Shown here one piece after another: positions 1-7,589 of a stretch of 23,436 bases of DNA. This DNA is from RGIG9115 sp045603225 (GTDB lineage: Bacteria > Bacillota > Clostridia > UBA1381). The stretch lies in NCBI GenBank assembly GCA_045603225.1, contig JAZULT010000039.1, forward strand, positions 1-23,436, read 5' to 3'. Position 1 is the first letter of the stretch. Each line of letters begins with the position of its first letter. Position numbers and translations under genes: made by a program. Under the pieces are notes generated by a model. The model did no database searches. It saw only the letters and a list, made by a program, of their open reading frames with translations, and was not told where the DNA came from.

Positions 1-12
1 TTCTACCATAAC

Positions 13-101
13 CTGTTGCAACGCAACAGATTTCACTGTCACAAGGTGACAATTTCATTCATCCTGCGGATGAATTTCACCCGATTGAAAATCGGATTTC
101 A
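13..101. repeat. Tandem hairpin array with 22-nt period and conserved ATTTCA spacer
   Basis: Four copies of ATTTCA start at 30, 52, 74 and 96, exactly 22 nt apart. Each is preceded by a different short palindrome: CTGTTGC-AAC-GCAACAG (13-29), TGTCAC-AAG-GTGACA (37-51), TTCATCC-TGC-GGATGAA (58-74) and CCGATT-GAA-AATCGG (81-95). Stems are 6-7 bp and perfectly paired, loops are 3 nt, and the stem sequences are unrelated to one another. Only the spacer and the fold are conserved. The array lies just downstream of the leftward serine hydrolase gene and may continue past the window edge, although the position where a preceding spacer would fall (8-13) reads ATAACC. I do not recognise a named repeat family. 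Confidence 0.85.
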
Positions 102-103
102 CT

Positions 104-131
104 ATTGTAATTTGTTGGGACAAATTACAAT
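104..131. repeat. 12-bp hairpin abutting the serine hydrolase stop codon
   Basis: ATTGTAATTTGT (104-115) pairs perfectly with ACAAATTACAAT (120-131) around a TGGG loop. It directly follows the last ATTTCA spacer of the hairpin array and ends one base before the stop codon of the leftward gene (132-134). In that gene's mRNA it is the first structure after the stop. It is not followed by a U-run in either direction, so it is not a standard intrinsic terminator. It could protect the mRNA 3' end or be a terminal unit of the array. Confidence 0.7.
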
Positions 132-1604
132 TTATTCCTGAATACCTCCTGCAAATCCCTGATATTCATTAAGAAAATCTTCCGCAGTTTTATTCATAAA
201 TACACCAATATTTCTGTTTTCATCAAACCCGATATTGATATTTAATCTTCCGAAATATGTATCAATTATCTGTACGCTTATGAAAAACTGACGTTCTCCG
301 ACCCATGCACCGGATGCGGCACAGTCATACAAACGATTGCCTTTTTGTGAGCCGATTTCATCTGAATATCCCTCCTGCGGGAACGGTACAAACTCATTCC
401 GGCAAAGTCCGAACTTAATCTCTTTATCTCCCTGTTCATTTGTATAATAAAGAGTTCCGGAATCTTCTCCGAACGAAAGCTTCATTTTTGATATTCCCAT
501 AGGATTCTTTGTCATCTTATATGTGACATTATTGATTTCCTTTTCAAAATCATTATGCTTATCGCCCTTTGCCGCAAAAAGCTTAAGTCTATCTGCATAA
601 TCAACAAGCTCTCTGTATTCTGCATCGTTTTCAGGCAAAACATCATCTGATGCAGGTCTTGAAATCAAATTGAAGAAATTATCAAGAATAACTTTCTTTG
701 CAACAACAATTCCCTGATTATCACCATTATATACCATTATAATATCTTTATCAGGAATGCAAAGTGCAAACTGACAACCCATACCGTTAAAGAAAAAGCT
801 GTTATCATACGACATCCAGAACTGATATCCGTATCCCTGACTATCAGCATTATTAATACAGAGTGTATTATTATCAATCTGCTTCGTTGTAGCTTCAGTC
901 ATATATTTTTCATTAAGAAGCTGTTCGCCGTTCCACTTACCTTTATTCATGCAGAACTGTGCTGCTTTAAGCAAATCTGTCGGTTTACAGATAAGCGCAG
1001 AGTCACCCCACGAATGTCCGCCGGGACACTTGAGCATATACGCTTCTTTTGAAAATCCGATTTTATCAAGGCATTTTTCTCTTAAGTATTCCATCAGTGT
1101 TTTACCTGTAAGTCTTTCAACAAGAGCACCCATAACAAATGAACCCGAGCTGTCATATTCATAAATCGAACCTGACGGACGTGATTCGTATCTGCCGTTT
1201 TTAAAATAGAACTCAACCCTGTCAGGATATCTTGCACTGAACCAGTCTTCGCCCGGTTTTGCTGTGCTCATCTTAAGCATATGACGGATTGTCTGATTCT
1301 TCATATTTTCATCAGGCTGATTTTCAAGCTCTTTCGGAAAATATTTTTCAATTTTATCATCAAGATTCAAAAGTCCATCCTGCTCAGCGAAGCCTATTGC
1401 GAGAGAAACAAAGCTCTTTGTTACTGAATACATTCTGTGCAGAAAATCCTTGTCAAACGGTGCCCAGTATTTTTCAAAAACAACTTTCCCATGTCTCATA
1501 ATAATAAGGTCATGCGTAGATAAATTGTTTTTTTCGAGCACCTCAATATACTTTTTTATACTCGACGATTTTATTCCTACTTCTTCCGGTCTTGCGTAAT
1601 TCAT
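132..1604 (-). CDS. Serine hydrolase, beta-lactamase/class C-like esterase family
   Basis: This 490-aa protein belongs to the serine beta-lactamase-like hydrolase superfamily (PF00144-type: class C beta-lactamases, esterases, 6-aminohexanoate-dimer hydrolase). Visible motifs are the nucleophile SxxK (S60-V-T-K63, in MYSVTKSF) and a tyrosine motif Y150-D-S152 followed by GSFVMGALVERLTGK. A C-terminal GYGYQFW...GMGCQF stretch sits where the third active-site motif is expected. There is no signal peptide, so a cytoplasmic esterase or amidase is likelier than a penicillin-binding enzyme. The last ~150 residues form an additional mixed domain beyond the catalytic core. The start is supported by AAGAGG 9 nt upstream. 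It lies 27 nt downstream of the acetyltransferase gene and probably shares its transcript. The substrate is unknown. Confidence 0.85.
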   Translation of the reverse strand: MNYARPEEVGIKSSSIKKYIEVLEKNNLSTHDLIIMRHGKVVFEKYWAPFDKDFLHRMYSVTKSFVSLAIGFAEQDGLLNLDDKIEKYFPKELENQPDENMKNQTIRHMLKMSTAKPGEDWFSARYPDRVEFYFKNGRYESRPSGSIYEYDSSGSFVMGALVERLTGKTLMEYLREKCLDKIGFSKEAYMLKCPGGHSWGDSALICKPTDLLKAAQFCMNKGKWNGEQLLNEKYMTEATTKQIDNNTLCINNADSQGYGYQFWMSYDNSFFFNGMGCQFALCIPDKDIIMVYNGDNQGIVVAKKVILDNFFNLISRPASDDVLPENDAEYRELVDYADRLKLFAAKGDKHNDFEKEINNVTYKMTKNPMGISKMKLSFGEDSGTLYYTNEQGDKEIKFGLCRNEFVPFPQEGYSDEIGSQKGNRLYDCAASGAWVGERQFFISVQIIDTYFGRLNINIGFDENRNIGVFMNKTAEDFLNEYQGFAGGIQE

Positions 1605-1631
1605 ATTCTTATACCTCTTTCTATAATATTT

Positions 1632-2063
1632 TTAAATTTTTAATTCCATTGTAACATGCAAAACTCCTTCTTCAAGGAATTCATCTGATACAATTTCAAA
1701 TCCAAGCTTTTGATAAAAACCAACAGCCTGTTTTTGTGCATGAAGTTCGAAACGTTTACATCCAAACACCTTTTGTATCTCAGGTAAGCTTCTTTTCATA
1801 AGCTCTGTTCCCGTACCATTTCTGTGAACAAGTGTCAGTATTCTGCCAAGAACAACTGTATCACAATCTTTCCGGAAAGCTCTCAGATACGCAGTCACTC
1901 TTTTTCCGTCAGTCATAAAACAATGTAAGCTTCTGTAATCAACATCATCCATATCCTGACATATTATTCCCTGTTCAAGCATGAAAACTTCCGTTCGGGA
2001 TTTCAGTATTTCATACAGTTCAGCCGTTGTCAGTTCATCAAACATTTTTGAAAGAAAATCCAT
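1632..2063 (-). CDS. GNAT family N-acetyltransferase, ElaA-like
   Basis: The 143-aa protein has the ElaA pattern: an N-terminal LTTAELYEILKSRTEVFMLEQ segment, a D-x-x-D stretch (QDMDDVD), an acetyl-CoA pyrophosphate-binding loop (RNGTGTEL in place of the usual RGxGxG), a HAQKQAVGFYQKLGF motif, and EEGVLHVTMEL at the C-terminus. It is expected to transfer acetyl from acetyl-CoA to an amine; the acceptor is unknown for the family. A longer reading frame begins at 2093 and would overlap the MFS gene. I chose the ATG at 2063 because AAAGGAG lies 5 nt upstream of it and the ElaA family starts at about this point. It is the middle gene of an MFS-GNAT-hydrolase operon, 16 nt downstream of the MFS stop. 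Confidence 0.85.
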   Translation of the reverse strand: MDFLSKMFDELTTAELYEILKSRTEVFMLEQGIICQDMDDVDYRSLHCFMTDGKRVTAYLRAFRKDCDTVVLGRILTLVHRNGTGTELMKRSLPEIQKVFGCKRFELHAQKQAVGFYQKLGFEIVSDEFLEEGVLHVTMELKI

Positions 2064-2079
2064 ATTCGCTCCTTTGTAA

Positions 2080-3315
2080 TTAAACTTTATCACGTTTACT
2101 AAAATATTTTTTCATATACAGTATACATAATACACCTGCAATCGGAAATAATCCTGCCGCCAGCAATCCTGCTCTCATACCGACCTGTTCAGTACTTATT
2201 TTTAATACTTCCGAAATCTTAAAAGCAAAACCGCTCATACTGAATTTATCAGATATAATTCCGAGAAGCTGAGGTGCAACAGAAGCACCCATATCTCCGC
2301 CTGCCGCCATAAGAGCATAAACAGCCACACCAACATTTTCAAACTTCTCTTCCACATATATCAAAGTTCCGGGCCACAGCATTGAAGTGAAAATTCCCGT
2401 AAACGCACATGCTATAATTCCGACTACCGGACTCAGCGTCAAGCCTGCCATTAAATAACAAACACATGCACCGAGCATGCCGAACAGTAAAAAATTAATT
2501 ATATTCTTACCGTATTTCGAATACAAGGTTCGTCCCGTCCCCAGCAATGCCGCAAACATTGCAACACCTATTACATCTCCGTAAACTTTAGGGATTCCTA
2601 TAGCATTTTCTATAAAACCCGATGCCCATTGAGACATTGTACATTCTGCCGCTCCACCGAAAAATATACATAATACGCAAAGAATTATTCCCTTACCGAA
2701 CATTTTCGTGTCTTTACACTCTCCGTCAAAGCCTTCCATTTTCGGAAGCTCCGCCTTTAAAAACATTAAAAACGCAGTTAACGGAACAACTGACCATATA
2801 AGTGCAAGATACATCCAGTTGACACTGCCGAAAAAGCTCAGAAATAATGTACTTAATATTACTACTCCCACTACACCCCACGCATACATTGAGTGAAGCT
2901 TACTCATTTCACGCTCAGGATTATCACTTGGTATAGCCGCAATAACAGGGCTCATCAAAACTTCACCAAGTCCCGAACCGACAGAGAATATCACCGTTCC
3001 TGCAACAATCCATAAAAACGCCGCATCAGGAAAGACTCCCGGCAGAACAGCATATATTATCAAGCCGACAAACACAATAAAAGGAGTAAATCTTACCGTC
3101 CTGTAAACATTAAAATGTTTTGTGAAAAATGTAAATACCAAATCAATAAGTAATTGCGAGAAATAATTTATCACCACAAGAAAACCAAGCATTGTGAAAG
3201 ACAGATTATACATATCTCTGAATGTCAAAAACAGAAGTGGTGATAGATTTGCCGCTACGGACATTGTCACACCGGTCAGATAGCAGGCTTTTTTCGTAAG
3301 TTTATATTTTTCCAT
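2080..3315 (-). CDS. Major facilitator superfamily transporter
   Basis: The 411-aa integral membrane protein has about twelve hydrophobic segments in two halves. A hydrophilic central loop around residues 190-210 (PKMEGFDGECKDTKMF) separates them, the usual MFS layout. The second half opens with FFGGAAECTMSQWASGF, which resembles sugar-type MFS permeases of the fucose/glucose-proton symporter kind. That assignment is by general resemblance and the substrate is not determined. The start has GGGAG 7 nt upstream. It is the first gene of a leftward unit with the acetyltransferase and serine hydrolase, and is divergent from the trehalase-like hydrolase. Import of a saccharide for the neighbouring cytoplasmic enzymes is a reasonable inference; drug or metabolite efflux is the alternative. 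Confidence 0.8.
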   Translation of the reverse strand: MEKYKLTKKACYLTGVTMSVAANLSPLLFLTFRDMYNLSFTMLGFLVVINYFSQLLIDLVFTFFTKHFNVYRTVRFTPFIVFVGLIIYAVLPGVFPDAAFLWIVAGTVIFSVGSGLGEVLMSPVIAAIPSDNPEREMSKLHSMYAWGVVGVVILSTLFLSFFGSVNWMYLALIWSVVPLTAFLMFLKAELPKMEGFDGECKDTKMFGKGIILCVLCIFFGGAAECTMSQWASGFIENAIGIPKVYGDVIGVAMFAALLGTGRTLYSKYGKNIINFLLFGMLGACVCYLMAGLTLSPVVGIIACAFTGIFTSMLWPGTLIYVEEKFENVGVAVYALMAAGGDMGASVAPQLLGIISDKFSMSGFAFKISEVLKISTEQVGMRAGLLAAGLFPIAGVLCILYMKKYFSKRDKV

Positions 3316-3345
3316 AATTCGTCTCCCATGCTGATAATTGACACC

Positions 3346-3356
3346 ATTATATCACA
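3346..3356 (-). promoter_or_regulatory. Probable extended -10 promoter for the MFS operon
   Basis: On the minus strand this reads TGTGATATAAT: a consensus TATAAT with the TGn extension, 31 nt upstream of the MFS start codon. The -35 region at 17-bp spacing is poor, which fits an extended -10 promoter. Confidence 0.5.
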
Positions 3357-3482
3357 AAATCCTCTTCATTTCCTTTAAAATTTTGTTTTTTTAAAATATA
3401 AACAAGAATATTTTGTCCATTTAGTTGATTTCGAACAAAAGAAAAATCCTGCTTCTCCAAAACCGGTAAACACAGTTTCCAA

Positions 3483-3504
3483 ATGTAAAAAATTATTTTT
3501 ACAT
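3483..3504. promoter_or_regulatory. Inverted repeat, candidate operator upstream of the trehalase-like gene
   Basis: ATGTAAAAA and TTTTTACAT form a perfect 9-bp inverted repeat around ATTA, ending 12 bp upstream of the -35 box of the rightward promoter. Its symmetry and position suit binding by a dimeric regulator. It could also be a chance AT-rich palindrome. No cognate regulator is identifiable. Confidence 0.45.
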
Positions 3505-3516
3505 CCTGAAAGCTTC

Positions 3517-3545
3517 TTGACTTTTTATGTCTTATATGATATTAT
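3517..3545 (+). promoter_or_regulatory. Sigma-A-type promoter for the trehalase-like gene
   Basis: TTGACT (3517-3522), a 17-bp spacer, then TATTAT (3540-3545). It is followed 51 nt later by an ATG with AAGGAG at 3583-3588. The rest of the 281-bp intergenic region (3316-3596) is AT-rich and holds the divergent MFS promoter and the inverted repeat at 3483-3504. Confidence 0.7.
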
Positions 3546-3596
3546 AAGTAAAAATAACAGCAAAAATCAATTCAGAATACATAAGGAGATAAAAAC

Positions 3597-4793
3597 ATGA
3601 ATAAAGTGGAAAAATACATTGCAGAGGGCTGGAATGAGTGTATTAAATTCAACAAAGAAGACAATGGCACACTTATAGGCCTTCCATATCCGTACACTGT
3701 ACCGGCTGTAGGCACATTCGATGAAATTTACTATTGGGATACGTACTTTACAAATCTCGGACTTATCATATCTGGCATGGAAGAACAGGCAAAGTACAAT
3801 GTGGACAATATGCTCTACATGGTTGAAAAGTTCGGTTTTATGCTGAACGGAAACCGCACATATTATTTAAACAGATCACAACCTCCGTTTTTATCTGAAA
3901 TGGTTCACGATATCTACAGAGTATACCGCAACAAAGAATGGCTTTCATCAGCATATAACACACTAAAAAAAGAATATAATTTCTGGATGACAGAAAGAAA
4001 CACCCCGACAGGTCTCAATGTATACGGCGGATTTCTTGAAGAAAAAGATATTAAAAAAATCGCCGGAGATTTCAGATACCGTACCAAAAGTAATCCTCCC
4101 TATTCAGATAACGATGTAGCAAAACACAGTATTGCCACATGGGAAAGCGGATGGGACATAAATCCGAGATGGGGATATGAAGCATTCAATTTTAATCCTG
4201 TTGATCTCAATTCACTGATATATCTTTTTGAAGTAAACATGAAAGAGTTTGCTGAAACTCTTAATCTCAATGATGAAAAGTCCGAATGGGAAAAGAAATC
4301 AGTCGAACGAAAAAATAAAATGCACGAACTATTAACAGACGAAAACGGATTGTTTTGGGACTATAACTTCGCCAATGACACTCTGAGCCCGATTTTTTCA
4401 GTAGCTTCATACTATACAATGTATGCAGGACTTGCAACAAAAGAGCAGGCTGAAATTCTTGTAAAGAACCTTAGCAGGCTTGAAATGCAATACGGTGTAT
4501 CAACATGCGAAAAGAATTCCTGTACAGATATCTATCAGTGGGATTATCCGAACGGCTGGGCTTGTCTTCAGTATGTAATTGTAAAGGGACTTTTAAATTA
4601 CGGATTCGAGGAAGATGCAAAACGAATTGCAGATAAATATATCAGACTTACCGAAAAAGTTTTTGACGAAACAGGAAACCTCTGGGAAAAGTATAATGTT
4701 GAATACGGAAATATCAATGTAACAAACGAATATGAAATGCCTGCTATGATGGGATGGAGTGCAGGAATTTATCTTGCTCTAAAAAATATATAA
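3597..4793 (+). CDS. GH37 trehalase-like glycoside hydrolase, cytoplasmic
   Basis: The 398-aa protein carries hallmarks of the GH37 alpha,alpha-trehalase (alpha/alpha)6 barrel. They are FDEIYYWDTYF (41-51), matching the first trehalase signature; NGNRTYYLNRSQPPFLSE (84-101); WESGWD (182-187) with D187 at the catalytic-acid position; QWDYPNGWACLQ (314-325), the second signature with Cys323 where Pro is usual; and NEYEMPAMMGW, whose E378 aligns with the catalytic base. There is no signal peptide. At 398 residues it is shorter than the roughly 550 of E. coli trehalases, so the fold is trimmed, mainly at the N-terminus. The start has AAGGAG 8 nt upstream. It is a monocistronic gene ending at a terminator. 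It may cleave trehalose or another alpha-glucoside; the specificity is inferred only from family membership. Confidence 0.8.
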   Translation: MNKVEKYIAEGWNECIKFNKEDNGTLIGLPYPYTVPAVGTFDEIYYWDTYFTNLGLIISGMEEQAKYNVDNMLYMVEKFGFMLNGNRTYYLNRSQPPFLSEMVHDIYRVYRNKEWLSSAYNTLKKEYNFWMTERNTPTGLNVYGGFLEEKDIKKIAGDFRYRTKSNPPYSDNDVAKHSIATWESGWDINPRWGYEAFNFNPVDLNSLIYLFEVNMKEFAETLNLNDEKSEWEKKSVERKNKMHELLTDENGLFWDYNFANDTLSPIFSVASYYTMYAGLATKEQAEILVKNLSRLEMQYGVSTCEKNSCTDIYQWDYPNGWACLQYVIVKGLLNYGFEEDAKRIADKYIRLTEKVFDETGNLWEKYNVEYGNINVTNEYEMPAMMGWSAGIYLALKNI

Positions 4794-4801
4794 TCTAACA
4801 A

Positions 4802-4839
4802 AAAAACCAACACTAACATTTTCGTAAGTGTTGGTTTTT
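4802..4839. terminator. Bidirectional intrinsic terminator
   Basis: AAAAACCAACACTAAC (4802-4817) pairs with GTAAGTGTTGGTTTTT (4824-4839) with one internal mismatch and an ATTTTC loop. The flanking A-run and T-run give a U-tract on both strands. It lies between the convergent trehalase-like and NagB-like genes and can serve both. Confidence 0.9.
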
Positions 4840-4843
4840 AATA

Positions 4844-5608
4844 TTATAAAATTCTTTCCGCACTGTCCTTATCACAGTACATTACCGCATTTTTATGTTT
4901 TCTCATAATTGTGGCGGGTACATCTTCATTTATCTCTGCATTAACAGTGTTATATACAGCATTAGCTTTTGTCTTTGCCGGCACTGTACAAAACAGGTAA
5001 TCGGCATTAAAAAGTGCCGGAACAGTAAGAGTTAAAGCAAATTTCGGAACATCATCAATACATTTGAAGCATCCGTCATTCACCTGCTGATTACGGCACA
5101 TTTCATCAAGCTCAACCTTTTTTATAACTTCGCTGTCATTAAAATCAGCAACCCACGGGTCGTTAAATGCAATATGACCGTTTTCACCTATGCCGAGACA
5201 CACTATATCAATCGGATGTTCTTTTATGAGCTTTGAATAATTATTGCATATTTCATCTTCATTTTCTCCCGATTCAGAAATATAATAAACCGATTTGAAA
5301 GGAACTTTTCCGAAGATGTGTTCTTTTAAAAAATTGCCGAAGCATTGCGGGGCATCACTTTCAAGCCCAACATATTCATCCATATGAAATGCGTTTATTC
5401 CTGACCAGTCAATGCTCGTATCATTAACAAGTTCCGCAAGTGTTTCGTTCTGTGACGGTGCTGCCGCAAAAATCATATTTATTTCTTCTTTTTCCGATAA
5501 CAGTTTCTTTATACATTCCGAAACTTCTTTTGCAGCACAACTCCCCATTTCATCTCTAGTTTCAAATATTTTTACTTTCAGATTATCTGAATTAATTTCT
5601 TTTATCAT
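4844..5608 (-). CDS. Glucosamine-6-phosphate deaminase-like protein (NagB/6PGL superfamily)
   Basis: The 254-aa protein has the NagB fold signatures FHMDEYVGL (D77 at the catalytic aspartate position) and LGIGENGHIAFNDP (H145 at the catalytic histidine). It differs from housekeeping NagB in several places. The phosphate-loop region reads FAAAPSQNE rather than the usual GSTP-type loop. The last acid of the FNEP motif is Asp150 rather than Glu. The C-terminal half has VNDGCFKCIDDVPKFALTLTVPAL and VPATIMRKHKNAVMYCDKDSA. These belong to a divergent branch of the superfamily, so the substrate may be an amino-sugar or other sugar phosphate rather than GlcN6P. Its ATG overlaps the upstream oxidoreductase stop (ATGA), with AAAGGA 8 nt before it. 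It is the last gene of a three-gene operon, ending at the 4802-4839 terminator. Confidence 0.8.
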   Translation of the reverse strand: MIKEINSDNLKVKIFETRDEMGSCAAKEVSECIKKLLSEKEEINMIFAAAPSQNETLAELVNDTSIDWSGINAFHMDEYVGLESDAPQCFGNFLKEHIFGKVPFKSVYYISESGENEDEICNNYSKLIKEHPIDIVCLGIGENGHIAFNDPWVADFNDSEVIKKVELDEMCRNQQVNDGCFKCIDDVPKFALTLTVPALFNADYLFCTVPAKTKANAVYNTVNAEINEDVPATIMRKHKNAVMYCDKDSAERIL

Positions 5609-6582
5609 AATTTAAATCCTTTCATTGCTGATTCCTCCATTTGAAGAACCTGTCTTTGCGATTCGAGAATATCTGCTGTGTTCATTATGGTAGAAAATCC
5701 TTTTATTCCCTTTATAAAGTCATCAAGATATCCGGGAACACTTTCTTTACATTCTATAATCGTTTCATCATTTCTAAATATATGTATTTTATTATCGCAA
5801 TAACTGAATGTAATCATTCCGTTTCTGCACCAGAATTTAAAATTCCAGTATGTCGGCATAATACCTTTATATCCGGGTGCGGCATATGACACATCACCCA
5901 TTACTGAAATATCATCCATTTCAATCATAAACTGTCCGCAGTCTTTGAAATCAGGCTCTTTTTCGGCAAAAGCATTCCATGATTTCACGCAGTTCATTTT
6001 CGTAATATTTTTTCCTGTTATAAACCTTACAAGGTCAATTCCGTGAATTGCGATATCATTAATTGTTCCACCGTGTTTTCCATTTTCGAAATACCAGCCG
6101 GGGCGATTTCCGTAGTCAAGGAAATGCTGACCGGTGAATGAAACATTAATCACATCCCCGAGCTCACCACTTTTAATTATCCTGCAAACCTCAGGAATCT
6201 GAGGCATATATCTGAGGTCGAGCATACAACACACCTGAAGATTGTTTTCTTCAGCGAGTTTTTTGATAGTTTCAAGGTCTTTTAAATCTGTGCATATAGG
6301 TTTATCGCATATTACGTGCTTTCCGGCCGACAACGCTGAAATCACCATTTTACCACGAATACCGTAGTAGTCTCCGATTGCTACCGCATCAACTGTTTTA
6401 TCATCAAGGATTTCCTGATACGATGTATAATTAAAAACTATATTATGAGTCTCTGAGGCGCTTTTCTGTGCATTCTCATCATTTTCAAAACAGCCTGTTA
6501 TATTAACCTCAGGATTACTTACAGCAGTATTGTAAAGTCCGAAAATATGACTGTGTCTGAATCCGGCAAAAGCTATGTTCAT
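5605..6582 (-). CDS. Gfo/Idh/MocA family oxidoreductase (first of two)
   Basis: The 325-aa protein has an N-terminal Rossmann domain (about 1-120). Its dinucleotide loop is the GFRHSHIFGLY variant, and the family lysine motif is CDKP (K94). A C-terminal alpha/beta domain contains GGTINDIAIHGIDLVRF, where D176 and H180 occupy the usual catalytic Asp/His region. Such enzymes oxidise or reduce sugars, inositols or sugar derivatives with NAD(P), and some work through 3-keto intermediates on glycosides. There is no signal peptide. The gene overlaps both neighbours by 4 nt (ATGA junctions), so translation of all three is coupled. Pairing with a NagB-type deaminase suggests action on an amino sugar or a modified sugar, but this is inference. 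Confidence 0.88.
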   Translation of the reverse strand: MNIAFAGFRHSHIFGLYNTAVSNPEVNITGCFENDENAQKSASETHNIVFNYTSYQEILDDKTVDAVAIGDYYGIRGKMVISALSAGKHVICDKPICTDLKDLETIKKLAEENNLQVCCMLDLRYMPQIPEVCRIIKSGELGDVINVSFTGQHFLDYGNRPGWYFENGKHGGTINDIAIHGIDLVRFITGKNITKMNCVKSWNAFAEKEPDFKDCGQFMIEMDDISVMGDVSYAAPGYKGIMPTYWNFKFWCRNGMITFSYCDNKIHIFRNDETIIECKESVPGYLDDFIKGIKGFSTIMNTADILESQRQVLQMEESAMKGFKL

Positions 6583-7454
6583 AACGAAATATCCCTTTCA
6601 CTGTTTATTTTTTCTTCTTTTCCGCTTTTCAGCGAGCGGTCAATTGCATTCAGTATAAATACAGGAGCAATAAAGTTCTCATACGATTCTGTCATATCTC
6701 CGCCTTTTAACAAATTATAGTATGTCTCAAATTCCTGTATAAAACAACCATCAATCCTGTACTGTGAAAGCACTGCATTTTTTTCACAGCTTATACCGGC
6801 ATAGTAATCTCCGCATTCTTTTGTAAACACAATATTTACCGCAAAATCGCTGTATCTTACGGTACAGTTTACTGTTTTTCCCGAATCAAATGCCTGTACT
6901 GAAAGAGGATAGAATCCGAAAATCTCACACATCACCTGAACAAGGTGCTGTGAGTAGAAGAAAAAATCACCATAGGGATTCCGCATATTAACAGGCGCTC
7001 TTAAAAAACCACCGTAAACCTCCCCAAATATTTTTTCGGTCACATTCTTTTTAAGCTTCTGTATAAGCTCAGGATATTTGCACACAGAGCCTCCGCTTAC
7101 CTTTACATTTTTTTCAATCAGTTCTTTTTTCAGGCTTACTGCTTCTTTTTCCGATATTGTAATCGGTTTATCTATAAACATAGGTATTCCTGATTTAATA
7201 TAAGGTTTTGCGTATTTATAGTGATTATCTCCGTGACGTGCGGTAATCATTATACCGTCAACATTTCCGACAAATTCGTCATAGGAATCAGCTGTATAAA
7301 CCCCATAGGTTTTATTAAGTCTTTCAGCACTTTCTAAATCATCGCTGTAAACTCCGACAACTTCAATATCCGTATACAGCTTATCCTTTATAATAAAATC
7401 AAGAAAAGTGTCTGCATGTGAATTTTCACATCCGAGTATTGCTATCCTGTACAT
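6579..7454 (-). CDS. Gfo/Idh/MocA family oxidoreductase (second of two)
   Basis: The 291-aa protein starts with a Rossmann strand and the loop LGCENSHADTF, continues through TARHGDNHYKYAKPYI, and carries the family lysine motif IDKP (K96). Its C-terminal domain is shorter and more divergent than that of the neighbouring paralogue; SQHLVQVMCEIFGF stands where the catalytic histidine motif is expected. The two proteins are not close copies, so they probably catalyse different steps or act on successive intermediates. It is the first gene of the leftward operon, with GGGTGAT 5 nt before the ATG and a promoter at 7488-7516. It is divergent from the AraC-type regulator, the usual arrangement for a locally controlled catabolic operon. 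Confidence 0.85.
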   Translation of the reverse strand: MYRIAILGCENSHADTFLDFIIKDKLYTDIEVVGVYSDDLESAERLNKTYGVYTADSYDEFVGNVDGIMITARHGDNHYKYAKPYIKSGIPMFIDKPITISEKEAVSLKKELIEKNVKVSGGSVCKYPELIQKLKKNVTEKIFGEVYGGFLRAPVNMRNPYGDFFFYSQHLVQVMCEIFGFYPLSVQAFDSGKTVNCTVRYSDFAVNIVFTKECGDYYAGISCEKNAVLSQYRIDGCFIQEFETYYNLLKGGDMTESYENFIAPVFILNAIDRSLKSGKEEKINSERDISL

Positions 7455-7487
7455 AACGTATCACCCTTTCAAATCCGACTTTATTAT

Positions 7488-7516
7488 ATCATATAGTATA
7501 TTTTTTAAAAAGTAAA
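7488..7516 (-). promoter_or_regulatory. Promoter for the oxidoreductase/deaminase operon
   Basis: On the minus strand TTTACT (7516-7511), a 17-bp spacer and TATGAT (7493-7488). A second TATAAT-like box lies a few bases downstream. It is about 22 bp from the divergent promoter's -35 box, so one regulator bound between them could affect both. Confidence 0.6.
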
Positions 7517-7538
7517 TAGAAAAAAATATAATTTTATA

Positions 7539-7567
7539 TTGCAAAAAGTGTAATTATGGTATATAAT
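7539..7567 (+). promoter_or_regulatory. Promoter for the AraC-family regulator gene
   Basis: TTGCAA (7539-7544), a 17-bp spacer and a perfect TATAAT (7562-7567), 22 nt upstream of the first possible start codon. Confidence 0.7.
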
Positions 7568-7589
7568 TAAATAAATTGAATGAAAGGCT

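Noticed and set aside
1..131. CRISPR array
   Set aside because: The constant part is only 6 nt and the variable parts are themselves palindromes. CRISPR has longer constant repeats and non-palindromic spacers, and no cas genes are nearby.
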